From NCBI GenBank assembly GCA_964203055.1, contig CAXNKS010000001.1, forward strand, positions 372,001 through 436,000: a stretch of DNA of 64,000 nt. The letters run 5' to 3'. The notes beneath the pieces are model-generated. The model was not told the origin of the DNA. It did not search any database and worked only from the letters and a program-made list of their open reading frames with translations. Shown here piece after piece: positions 16,958-24,834 of this stretch; position 1 is the first letter of the stretch; each line of letters begins with the position of its first letter. The translations under genes were made by a program, and so were the position numbers. This DNA is from Fontibacterium temperatum (lineage in GTDB: Bacteria; Pseudomonadota; Alphaproteobacteria; Pelagibacterales; Pelagibacteraceae).

Positions 16958-18463
16958 TTAAAAAATTGCTATTTTTTTTCGTTGAATATTTTGAATTTGA
17001 TCAAGAACTTTAATATTTAATTGATCTAGCTGTTTACTCTTAAGGTCTCTTAAATTTTGTACAGCCTCTAAAAATCTTTCTGACTCAGTTCTTGTGATAA
17101 AATCTTTGGTTAAAGTTATAAATTTTTCAAGATAATTTTTTCTCTCAAAAGGACGTTTGCCGAAAGGATTAGCATCAGCAATTCCTAGTTCGTCTTCAAT
17201 TTTAGTTCCATCTTTCATTTTAATAACAATTCTGCCTCCAAAACATTTTTTTTTTGGGTCTTTGTCGTGATATTTTTTAGTCCACTCTTTATCTTCAAAA
17301 GTTTTAATTTTCTTCCAAAGAGCTACTGTGCTTTCTTTTTTTGCTCTTTCTGGTTTATAAGAATCTTCATGATGCCACTTGCCATCTTCGAGAGCGACTG
17401 CAAAAATATACATGATAGAATGATCTAATGTTTCTCTGCTTGCATTAGGATCCATTTTTTGAGGATCGTTTGCACCTGTTCCAATTACATAATGAGTGTG
17501 ATGGGAAGTATGAATTTCAATACTATCTATTTTAGAAATATCTTTAATTTTTGTTCTCATATCACGTGCTAAATCTATTAGGGCTTGCGCTTGATATTCT
17601 GCAGAATGTTCTTTGGTATATGTTTCAAGAATTACTTTTTTTGCCTCACCTTTTTCTGGCAAAGGAACAATATATTCAGCGTCAGGTCCTGATAAAATTC
17701 TAGCTATTACGCTATCTTCTCCTTCATAAATTGGATTAGGAGCTCTTTCTCCTCTCATGCAACGATCAACTGCTTCAATTGCAAGTTTTCCAGCATGCGC
17801 AGGAGCAAATGCTTTCCAGCTAGAAATATCTCCTTTTCTAGATTGTCTTGTTGAAATTGTTGTGTGCAAAGCTTGTTGTACGGCTTGATAAATAGTTTCA
17901 GTATCTAATTTTAAAAGAGATCCTAATCCAGCTGCAACACTAGGTCCTAAATGTGCAATGTGATCAATTTTATGTTCATGAAGACAAATTCCTTTAACTA
18001 AATTTACTTGAATTTCATAACCAGTTAAAATCCCTTTAATTAAATCTAAACCATTTGAATCTTTTTGTTGTGCCACAGCTAAAATGGGAGGAATATTATC
18101 TCCAGGATGACTGTAATCTGCTGCTAAAAAAGTGTCATGAAAATCTAATTCTCGAACTGCTGTACCATTTGCCCACGCAGCCCATTCACAATCAAATTTT
18201 TTAGATGAATCAATTCCAAAAACTGTTGCTCCGTTTACTCTTGGATGAGCCAATGCCATTTCTCTAGCAGTTGTAACTGGTTGTCTTGAAAAAGATGCTA
18301 TAGCAACAGATGCATTATCAATAATTCTATTAATCACCATATCAGCTGCTTTTTCATCTATAGCTGAATTGTCACTTGCAACTTTAGCAATTCTATAAGC
18401 AAGCTGATCTTCTTTTGGTAAATTTACTTTTGATGGATAAACTTTAACTTTAAATTCTTTCAA
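16958..18463 (-). CDS. prpD: MmgE/PrpD family protein (2-methylcitrate dehydratase-like)
   Basis: 501 residues, full length for the MmgE/PrpD family. PrpD dehydrates 2-methylcitrate to 2-methylaconitate in propionate breakdown. Recognisable stretches are DFHDTFLAADYSHPGDNIPP, AHLGPSVAAGLGSLL, SSWKAFAPAHAGKLAIEAV and HTHYVIGTGANDPQKMD. No prpB, prpC or acnM lies nearby, so the methylcitrate role is inferred from the family, and another 2-hydroxy-acid dehydratase role is possible. The start appears to be TTG; no in-frame ATG occurs before the conserved domain. Confidence 0.88.
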   Translation of the reverse strand: MKEFKVKVYPSKVNLPKEDQLAYRIAKVASDNSAIDEKAADMVINRIIDNASVAIASFSRQPVTTAREMALAHPRVNGATVFGIDSSKKFDCEWAAWANGTAVRELDFHDTFLAADYSHPGDNIPPILAVAQQKDSNGLDLIKGILTGYEIQVNLVKGICLHEHKIDHIAHLGPSVAAGLGSLLKLDTETIYQAVQQALHTTISTRQSRKGDISSWKAFAPAHAGKLAIEAVDRCMRGERAPNPIYEGEDSVIARILSGPDAEYIVPLPEKGEAKKVILETYTKEHSAEYQAQALIDLARDMRTKIKDISKIDSIEIHTSHHTHYVIGTGANDPQKMDPNASRETLDHSIMYIFAVALEDGKWHHEDSYKPERAKKESTVALWKKIKTFEDKEWTKKYHDKDPKKKCFGGRIVIKMKDGTKIEDELGIADANPFGKRPFERKNYLEKFITLTKDFITRTESERFLEAVQNLRDLKSKQLDQLNIKVLDQIQNIQRKKIAIF

Positions 18464-18505
18464 GATAATTTCTTATAATATTCAAAATATAAAATAACAA
18501 TATTT

Positions 18506-18934
18506 TTAATTAACTCTTTTTATACTTAAAATTTTATCTCCTACTTTTATATTGTTTTGTTCAAACCAACCTTGATTAACTTCAAGCGCAAGCACTATAG
18601 GTTGTCCTGAACAATGTTCTGTTAAAGATAAAGGCTGCATATTTGTTATTTTTACTATTGTGTTTGTTTTGTTAATAAAAGCTATCGACAAAGGTATTTG
18701 TGTATCTTTCATCCAAAAACACGGACTGGATCCTTCTTCAAAAATAAATAACATGCCACTGTCTTTTCCTAAAGCTGGACGATTCATTAAACCCTCACTT
18801 TGCTCTTCATCTGTCTCTGCTATTTCGGCAATTAACTTTTTAGTCCCAATTTCAATTTGAACTTTTGAAAGTTGGGCAAAAGAGCTGTTTGTTAATAAAA
18901 AAGTAAGAATTAATAACTTTGCAATCTGTTTCAT
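18506..18934 (-). CDS. DUF192 family exported protein
   Basis: 142 residues: signal peptide (about 1-20, ending SSFA), then a DUF192 domain with EGLMNRPALGKDSGMLFIF and CFWMKDTQIPLSIAFI, both hallmark blocks. Small periplasmic beta-rich protein of unknown function. Its start overlaps the stop of the MazG-like gene (TAATG), so the two are translationally coupled. Confidence 0.88.
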   Translation of the reverse strand: MKQIAKLLILTFLLTNSSFAQLSKVQIEIGTKKLIAEIAETDEEQSEGLMNRPALGKDSGMLFIFEEGSSPCFWMKDTQIPLSIAFINKTNTIVKITNMQPLSLTEHCSGQPIVLALEVNQGWFEQNNIKVGDKILSIKRVN

Positions 18935-19260
18935 TATCTTTTTTGACTATTTCCTTTTGATAAAGAGACTGGATATTTTATAACATTTTTTTTTAATTTT
19001 GCGTAAAAGCTTTTCTCAATATCAATGTTCATTTTTTGCGAAATTCTTAATAAATAAAAGAATATATCGGCAATCTCATCTGCTACTTTTTCCTTATCTA
19101 TTTTTTTTAAATCACTTTCTTTTAACCATTGAAAGATCTCTACAAGCTCCGAGGCTTCTACTGATAAAGCCATGGATAGATTTTTTGGGGAATGAAATTG
19201 ATCCCAGTCTCTTTCTTTTACGAAGTTTTTAATTTTTTGATTAATTTTCTTTAAATCCAT
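18934..19260 (-). CDS. MazG-like nucleotide pyrophosphohydrolase
   Basis: 108 residues of the all-alpha NTP pyrophosphatase (MazG/dCTPase) superfamily. The metal-binding EASELVEIFQW and DEIADIFFYLLRI supply the conserved Glu and Asp residues. Such enzymes hydrolyse non-canonical or excess dNTPs to monophosphates. It is upstream of, and coupled to, the DUF192 gene and divergent from the HIT gene with 27 bases between. Confidence 0.88.
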   Translation of the reverse strand: MDLKKINQKIKNFVKERDWDQFHSPKNLSMALSVEASELVEIFQWLKESDLKKIDKEKVADEIADIFFYLLRISQKMNIDIEKSFYAKLKKNVIKYPVSLSKGNSQKR

Positions 19261-19287
19261 AACAAAATAGTTATTTAATTTAATTAC

Positions 19288-19683
19288 ATGTTTAAATTAC
19301 ATAAAAAATTACTCAAAACTACTCATTCTGTAGCTGAACTAAACTTATGCACTGCGCGGTTGATGGATAATGCTAAATTTCCTTGGCTCATTCTTATTCC
19401 AAAAAGAAAAAATGTTAGACAAATATTAGACTTAAATAAAAAAGATCAAATAAAACTTATGGAAGAAATTGATTATTGTAGCAAAGTTATGAAAAAAGCT
19501 TTTGGGGCTTTTAATTTAAATGTAGAAAAAATTGGAAATATTATCCCGCAATTACACATTCATATTATTGCAAGAAATAAAAAAGATACTTCGTGGCCTC
19601 TTTCAGTTTGGGTTGTAAAAGGAAAGCCTTATAAAAAATCTCATTTGAGTGAAACGATAAAGAAAATACAAAAACTTATTTAA
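19288..19683 (+). CDS. HIT family protein
   Basis: 131 residues. The HIT active site reads QLHIHIIAR at 88-96: the first His of HxHxH is replaced by Gln88, as in a known bacterial subgroup with PQLHVHVIAR. Members are nucleotidyl hydrolases or transferases acting on AMP conjugates; the substrate here is unknown. KFPWLILIPKR upstream is also typical. It is followed after one base by rlmJ. Confidence 0.88.
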   Translation: MFKLHKKLLKTTHSVAELNLCTARLMDNAKFPWLILIPKRKNVRQILDLNKKDQIKLMEEIDYCSKVMKKAFGAFNLNVEKIGNIIPQLHIHIIARNKKDTSWPLSVWVVKGKPYKKSHLSETIKKIQKLI

Positions 19684-19684
19684 T

Positions 19685-20521
19685 ATGCTGAGCTATAGGC
19701 ACGGATATCACGCTGGAAATGCAGCTGATGTGCTAAAACATTTTATACTTCTTTATGTTTTAGATTATGTAAAAAAAAAAGATAAAAATTTTATCTTTAT
19801 TGACTCTCATGCAGGTGCAGGAAAATATTCTATTTCTGATCCTTATATGCAAAAAAATAAAGAGTATCTTCAAGGTATTGAAAAAATATTTAAAATAAAT
19901 AATGATGATATTTTTTTAAAAATTTATTTAGACTTAATAAAATCAATAAACTCTAGTTCTGATCTTAAAATATATCCTGGCTCATGCTATCTTGCTGCTA
20001 AAAGTTTAAGAATAGATGATAAGCTTCATTTTCTTGAGTTGCATCCTACAGAATTTATAAATCTTAAAAAAAATTTTGAGAATGATTCAAGAATAATTAT
20101 TGAAAACGAAGATAGTTACAAAAGACTTAATAAATTATTACCTCCTAAAGAAAAACGTGCAGTAGTACTAATTGATCCATCGTATGAACTTAAAGATGAA
20201 TATGAAAAAGTATCAAATATGTTATCGGATTGTTATAAAAAATTTCCTCTTGGTGTTTATATTGTTTGGTATCCTGTATTAAATAATAAAAAATCTGAAT
20301 CATTTGTTCTTAATATTTTAAAAGAAAATTATAAAAATCTCTCTCATATAGAAATTATTACAGACAGTTCTAATGATGGAATACAAGGCAGTGGTTTATT
20401 TATAATTAATTGTCCTTGGTCTATAGAAAAAGATATTAAAAAAAGTTTAGAGACTATTTTTGATTGTTTAAAAAAATCTAATGATCTTTCTAAATTACTA
20501 TTTAAAAATAATATTAATTAA
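19685..20521 (+). CDS. rlmJ: 23S rRNA (adenine(2030)-N6)-methyltransferase
   Basis: Methylates A2030 of 23S rRNA. 278 residues with the diagnostic N terminus LSYRHGYHAGNAADVLKH, SAM-binding FIDSHAGAG near 42-50 and the catalytic IDPSYE (a DPPY-type motif) near 161-166. Cytoplasmic. Its stop overlaps the convergent mgtE stop by 4 bases. Confidence 0.95.
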   Translation: MLSYRHGYHAGNAADVLKHFILLYVLDYVKKKDKNFIFIDSHAGAGKYSISDPYMQKNKEYLQGIEKIFKINNDDIFLKIYLDLIKSINSSSDLKIYPGSCYLAAKSLRIDDKLHFLELHPTEFINLKKNFENDSRIIIENEDSYKRLNKLLPPKEKRAVVLIDPSYELKDEYEKVSNMLSDCYKKFPLGVYIVWYPVLNNKKSESFVLNILKENYKNLSHIEIITDSSNDGIQGSGLFIINCPWSIEKDIKKSLETIFDCLKKSNDLSKLLFKNNIN

Positions 20522-21897
20522 ACAAATAAACTTGCTATTCCAAGAAATGCAAAAAAACCAACAACATCTGTAACAGTTGTTACAAAAACAGTTGCTGAAA
20601 CTGCAGGGTCTATCTTCATTTTATTTAATGTTACTGGAATAGCAATTCCCGCTAGACCGGCTACTGTTAAATTTACAATCATGGCCGCGCCAATAAGAAT
20701 GGATATTTTTAAATCATGAAACCAGAAATAAACAAAAACTCCTGTAATTACTGCAAATACTAGTCCGTTTAATAAACCAGTTACAACCTCTCTATTAATA
20801 ATTTTCATCACATTTTTTGCATTCAATTGTTGTGAAGCTATTAATTGAATTGTTACTGTTAGTGTTTGTGTTGCAGCATTTCCTCCCATAGACGCAACAA
20901 TTGGCATTAGGACTGCAAGAGCAATAACTTTTTGAATTGTATTTTCAAATATTCCAATGACAAATGAAGCCAAAACTGCAGTGAACAAGTTAATAAGTAA
21001 CCACCAAAATCTATTTTTAGATGTTTCTACAGGATTATCGCTTATGTCTTCTGCAGCTCCGATACCCCCTAATCTTAAAGCATCCTCAACTGCTTCTTCT
21101 TTAACAATCGTTACAACGTCATCTCCTGTTATAACTCCGATTAATTTTTGTTCTTTATCAACAACTCCAGCTGAAACTAAATTATATTGAGTAAAAATAT
21201 TACCAACTCTTTCTTTATCAAGATCTGCTGCAATGAAAGTTTTATTTTCTGCTACTAAATTTTTTACTTTCATATTTGGATCTGATCTTAAAATATTTGA
21301 AATAGATGCATTGCCGATTGGCTTTCCGTCTTTATCTACAACAAAAATTTCTAAAAACTGCTCAGGTAAATCTGTTGAGTCTCTTAAAAAATCCATAGTT
21401 TGACCAACTGTCCAATCTAAATCAATAGTTACAAATTCTCTCTGCATAATTCTTGCAGCAGAATCTTTTGGATATTTTAATCCTAATCTAAAAAAATTTT
21501 GATCTTTTTGAGGAAGATTATTTAAAATTTGATTTTGAAATTCTTCAGGAACATTTTCTATAATTTGAAAAGCATCATCTGATTCTAATTGTTTTATAAT
21601 TGAAGAAATTATATCTGGAGAAAGCTGTTCTAATATTTCTTTTTGTAAAATATCAGATAATCCCAATACTACTTCAGGGTTTAAATCTGCAGATTTATGA
21701 CTAAATAATTTTATTTGAACTTCATTAGGTAAAATTTTAATTAAATCAGCAACGTCTGCCGGATGGTATTTATCTAATAATTCGTGAACAAAAATAAAAT
21801 TATTCTGCTTAACGCTTTCAGTTAAAGAATTAATTTGTTCTTCGGTAAAAACATGCCCTGTTCTGACTTTAGAAGTTTTGCTAGCTTCTTGGGGCAT
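20518..21897 (-). CDS. mgtE: magnesium transporter MgtE
   Basis: Mg2+ channel/transporter, 459 residues. Order: helical N domain (about 25-130, with HPADVADLIKIL), a CBS pair (about 135-255) that senses cytosolic Mg2+, and five membrane helices from about 285, including MPIVASMGGNAATQTLTVT and the pore signature VTDVVGFFAFLGIA near the C terminus. All parts are intact. A small hairpin precedes the start codon. Confidence 0.96.
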   Translation of the reverse strand: MPQEASKTSKVRTGHVFTEEQINSLTESVKQNNFIFVHELLDKYHPADVADLIKILPNEVQIKLFSHKSADLNPEVVLGLSDILQKEILEQLSPDIISSIIKQLESDDAFQIIENVPEEFQNQILNNLPQKDQNFFRLGLKYPKDSAARIMQREFVTIDLDWTVGQTMDFLRDSTDLPEQFLEIFVVDKDGKPIGNASISNILRSDPNMKVKNLVAENKTFIAADLDKERVGNIFTQYNLVSAGVVDKEQKLIGVITGDDVVTIVKEEAVEDALRLGGIGAAEDISDNPVETSKNRFWWLLINLFTAVLASFVIGIFENTIQKVIALAVLMPIVASMGGNAATQTLTVTIQLIASQQLNAKNVMKIINREVVTGLLNGLVFAVITGVFVYFWFHDLKISILIGAAMIVNLTVAGLAGIAIPVTLNKMKIDPAVSATVFVTTVTDVVGFFAFLGIASLFV

Positions 21898-21909
21898 GAA
21901 AATCTCACA

Positions 21910-21932
21910 TATAGGTTCAGCTACTACCTATA
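21910..21932 (-). promoter_or_regulatory. hairpin just upstream of mgtE
   Basis: TATAGGT pairs with ACCTATA (7 bp, 9-base loop), ending about 12 bases before the mgtE ATG. It would lie beside the weak ribosome binding site and could control translation. It does not resemble the known mgtE M-box riboswitch, which is much larger. Confidence 0.3.
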
Positions 21933-21968
21933 ACGAATTTGATTAAAAAAAAAGCCTAATTTTAAAAC

Positions 21969-22055
21969 TTAGTACTGTTTTTTTGATCTAGATTCTTTTG
22001 GAGCTGTGCTCTTTGCTTTTTTCTTTTCTTTTCTTGTATCGCGACTTTTTGCCAT
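21969..22055 (-). CDS. 28-residue basic protein, unknown
   Basis: Short frame beginning MAKSRDTRKEKKKAKS and ending SRSKKQY, almost half Lys/Arg. No hydrophobic segment. It lies between mgtE and the EamA gene and has its own strand-specific upstream region with a palindrome. Tiny basic proteins starting MAKSRDTKKE are, to my memory, common in Alphaproteobacteria but without a known role. Translation is my own; real status uncertain. Confidence 0.5.
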   Translation of the reverse strand: MAKSRDTRKEKKKAKSTAPKESRSKKQY

Positions 22056-22080
22056 AATAAAAATAAACTACATTAAATAT

Positions 22081-22104
22081 TAATTAATTCTATTGAATTA
22101 ATTA
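22081..22104. repeat. perfect palindrome between divergent genes
   Basis: TAATTAATTC and GAATTAATTA are perfect 10-base arms around TATT. It lies 26 bases from the start of the 28-residue gene and about 36 bases before the EamA gene, where an operator or a small hairpin would be expected. Pure A/T arms make chance plausible. Confidence 0.35.
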
Positions 22105-22139
22105 TCGACACCGATATAGCAATACAGGCTTAATTGTGG

Positions 22140-23027
22140 ATGTTTTTTAATAATAAAAATAAAGAATTCTTAGGTATTGCATACATGATTTTATGTATGT
22201 TTTTCTTCTCTATTAATGATGCTTTTATAAAACATATTCTCTTTGTTTATAAAGACATCACTATACTTGGAGAAATAATCTTTATTAGAGGAATCTTCTC
22301 AACGGTTATTTTGGGTTTATATTTATATTATAAAAAAAAATTAAATTTTAAAGTTATTACCTCTAAACCTCTGCACCTTAGAGGATTGGTAGAATCTGTT
22401 GCTGCTATATTTTTCTTTTTAGGACTTATGTATCTTCCTTTTGGAGAATTATATTCTCTTATGAATTTAGCTCCGATTTTAATTACAGCTTCTGGAGCGT
22501 TTATTCTTGGAGAAAAAGTAGGATGGAGAAGATGGACAGCTGTAATTTGTGGATTTTTTGGTGTCCTTATTGTTATAGACCCAAATAATTTAAAATTTGG
22601 TTTTGCTTTTATTTATCCTCTTATCGCAGCAATTTTTATTACTCAACGAGATACAATTACTAGAAAATTTTTAAATGAATTTGATAGTTTGCAAATTGTT
22701 TTTATTACTTCATTTTCAGTTATGATATTTTTTGGTTTTGGAATGTTTCTAAACTACAAACCTATTAATTTAGAAATTTTTATATATATTTTTCTTTCAG
22801 CTTTTTTTGTAACTCTTGGATATTATTTTTCAGTTCTAACTATCAAGGCAGCAAATATTTCAACTACTTCTCCATTTCGTTATACAATCATAATCTTTGG
22901 CATAATTTTAGGTTACTTTATATTTAATGAAATCCCTTCTTTAAATATGATTCTTGGTTCGTTAATCATTATGGGTAGTGGTATATTTATTATTTTAAGA
23001 CAAAAAAAAATTGGAATAATTAAATAA
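22140..23027 (+). CDS. EamA/DMT family transporter
   Basis: About 295 residues and ten hydrophobic helices in two EamA repeats; the first repeat contains IFIRGIFSTVIL and GLMYLPFGELYSLMNLAPIL, the second KAANISTTSPFRYTIIIFG. Members export or import small metabolites; the cargo is unknown. A TTG at 22134 is also in frame five bases behind an AGG, so the start is ambiguous; ATG at 22140 is preferred. Its stop overlaps the next start (TAATG). Confidence 0.88.
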   Translation: MFFNNKNKEFLGIAYMILCMFFFSINDAFIKHILFVYKDITILGEIIFIRGIFSTVILGLYLYYKKKLNFKVITSKPLHLRGLVESVAAIFFFLGLMYLPFGELYSLMNLAPILITASGAFILGEKVGWRRWTAVICGFFGVLIVIDPNNLKFGFAFIYPLIAAIFITQRDTITRKFLNEFDSLQIVFITSFSVMIFFGFGMFLNYKPINLEIFIYIFLSAFFVTLGYYFSVLTIKAANISTTSPFRYTIIIFGIILGYFIFNEIPSLNMILGSLIIMGSGIFIILRQKKIGIIK

Positions 23028-23284
23028 TGGCAACACTAAATACGCTTGTTGATTTACTAAAATCAAAAGCAAAAAAAACTACTGAGGATGATGATTTATT
23101 AGAATTTGAAAAGGGAAAATATTTTTTTGGAATTGTTAAAAATGAAAACAAATATGAAGGGATTACTATTAGTAGAAAATTTGAAGCAAAGTATTCAAAA
23201 AGAATTGGCTTTAAGATTATAGATACAATTGATGAATATTCTGAGAAAAATCAGGCAAGAATTATGCGATATTTAGAGGATTAA
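23027..23284 (+). CDS. hypothetical protein, 85 residues
   Basis: I do not recognise this family. The protein is soluble and charged, with an acidic patch (TTEDDDLLEFEKGKYF) and a Tyr/Lys-rich middle. It has no signal peptide and no cysteines. The start codon overlaps the stop of the EamA transporter, so it is translationally coupled to it. A partner role for the transporter is possible but unsupported. Confidence 0.75.
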   Translation: MATLNTLVDLLKSKAKKTTEDDDLLEFEKGKYFFGIVKNENKYEGITISRKFEAKYSKRIGFKIIDTIDEYSEKNQARIMRYLED

Positions 23285-23357
23285 AATAAAAGTATGTTAA
23301 GTTATTTTATCCTACAGTAGTAAATGTGATAAAATTATTTTAAATTAAATAAAAAAT

Positions 23358-23843
23358 ATGCCTTCATTTGATGTTGTAAGCAGAATTAACTATCAAGAAT
23401 TTGATAATGCTCTTGCTAATTGTTTAAGAGAAATCGCAACTCGTTATGACTTTAAAGGTCTTAATATTTCAATTGAAAGAAAAGATAAAACAATCACAAC
23501 CCTTGCGCCCGATAATTTAAAACTTAAACAAGTAAATGAATTACTACAAACGCATCTTATTAGACGCAAAGTTGATCCAAGAGTAATTAATATAAAAAAT
23601 TCAGAAACTGCAACCGGTGGAACCGTTAGGCAAATTAGCGAGTTAAAAGAAGGAATTGATCAGGAAAGTGCTAAAAAAATTATTACACAAATCAAAAGTT
23701 TAAAACTTAAAATCCAAGTAAAAATTCAAGGAGAAGAATTACGGGCAGATGGAAAAAAGAGAGATGATTTACAAGAAGCGATTGCTGCTATCAGAACCAT
23801 TGATATTGGTCAGCCAATGGAATTTGTAAATTTTAGAGACTAG
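23358..23843 (+). CDS. YajQ family nucleotide-binding protein
   Basis: 161 residues, full length for the DUF520/YajQ family: MPSFDVVSRINYQEFDNAL at the start, RYDFKGL, and VKIQGEELRADGKKRDDLQ near the end. Some YajQ proteins bind cyclic di-GMP and alter transcription; others bind nucleotides or tRNA in vitro. Cytoplasmic. The last 11 bases overlap a possible tiny gene on the other strand. Confidence 0.93.
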   Translation: MPSFDVVSRINYQEFDNALANCLREIATRYDFKGLNISIERKDKTITTLAPDNLKLKQVNELLQTHLIRRKVDPRVINIKNSETATGGTVRQISELKEGIDQESAKKIITQIKSLKLKIQVKIQGEELRADGKKRDDLQEAIAAIRTIDIGQPMEFVNFRD

Positions 23844-23943
23844 GCTTATTTCTTTTGATTAAAGACTTAATTTTTTTACTAAACTTAGGTTTCTTTTTAA
23901 AACTACGATCTTTTGAAGACTTTCCGCTATATCTTTTTGTCAT
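23833..23943 (-). CDS. 36-residue basic protein, unknown
   Basis: Frame beginning MTKRYSGKSSKDRSFKKKPK and ending KRNKPSL; about 40 percent Lys/Arg, no hydrophobic stretch. It is convergent with the YajQ-family gene and divergent from the exported 149-residue protein. The composition resembles small ribosomal or RNA-binding proteins, but I do not recognise a family. In an AT-rich genome, Lys-rich frames also arise by chance, so confidence is low. Confidence 0.4.
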   Translation of the reverse strand: MTKRYSGKSSKDRSFKKKPKFSKKIKSLIKRNKPSL

Positions 23944-23987
23944 TTTGCCACAGAGTAATATAATAATTTAAATAATAAAATTTTAAA

Positions 23988-24437
23988 ATGAGATTTATAA
24001 ATATTCTTTTATTAATATTATCTTTGTTTACTCTGCAAGTATCTGCTCAACACAAGGATACTAAGAACCATAATCACAAAAGTATTGAAGCTAAGAACCC
24101 TTATCCTTCAGTAGATATTAAAGTTATTAAAGATGCAAAGTCTGGTTACAATATTCAATTAGTTACTAAAAATTTTAAATTTACTCCTGAAAAAGTTAAT
24201 AAAGAAAACGTGATGAATGAAGGACACGCGCATATCTATATTAATGGAAATAAAAATAGAGTTTATTCTGAATGGTATCATATAGAAGATGAAAAACTAA
24301 CTCAGCCAATTAACCAAATCAGAGCCACATTAAATGCCAATGATCATTCTGAGTACACCGTAAATTCAAGACCGATTGAAGCCATTGGAGCTATCAAAAA
24401 CGAAAATATTGGCAATTGGTATAATAATAAAAAATAA
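23988..24437 (+). CDS. hypothetical exported histidine-containing protein
   Basis: 149 residues with a signal peptide (about 1-20, ending VSA before QHKD). The mature N terminus is His-rich (HKDTKNHNHKS) and a later block reads NEGHAHIYINGNKNRVYSEW. The GHAHIY segment with a following His (YHIED) looks like a metal site of a small periplasmic beta-sandwich protein, perhaps copper related. That is inference; I cannot name the family. It converges with the rhodanese gene. Confidence 0.75.
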   Translation: MRFINILLLILSLFTLQVSAQHKDTKNHNHKSIEAKNPYPSVDIKVIKDAKSGYNIQLVTKNFKFTPEKVNKENVMNEGHAHIYINGNKNRVYSEWYHIEDEKLTQPINQIRATLNANDHSEYTVNSRPIEAIGAIKNENIGNWYNNKK

Positions 24438-24830
24438 TTACTTACAAGGCAGATTAGATTTTTTCCAACCCTCACCTGTTGAGGGATTACCTTCAAAACC
24501 ATCTGAAATATTAATTAAGTTTTTATAACCTTGCTGTTGTAATAATTTTGCAGCAGCCATCGATCTAACTCCTGATCTGCAAATAACTAAAATATTATCT
24601 TTTTTAGAAACTTTTTTATCAAGAAATTCTTTAACAAAGTTTTCATTTTTTTGTCTATCAGGTCCTAATAAAATAGAGATGAATAATGTTTTAGAGTTTA
24701 AAGATTCCGCATCAGGTTTTCCAACGCCGTTCCACTCTTCTTCTGTTCTAACATCAAGAACAACACTATTTGAGTTTTCATTCAAAAAATCTTTAATTTT
24801 TTCTGATGGAATATTAAATATTTCACTCAT
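24438..24830 (-). CDS. rhodanese domain protein
   Basis: 130 residues, a single rhodanese domain with an active-site loop CRSGVRS and Cys84 as the sulfur carrier. LDVRTEEEWNGVG near 25-37 is the usual opening block. Likely a cytoplasmic sulfurtransferase or thiol-handling protein. It starts 4 bases after the stop of the aldehyde dehydrogenase and is probably cotranscribed with it. Confidence 0.9.
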   Translation of the reverse strand: MSEIFNIPSEKIKDFLNENSNSVVLDVRTEEEWNGVGKPDAESLNSKTLFISILLGPDRQKNENFVKEFLDKKVSKKDNILVICRSGVRSMAAAKLLQQQGYKNLINISDGFEGNPSTGEGWKKSNLPCK

Positions 24831-24834
24831 AAAA

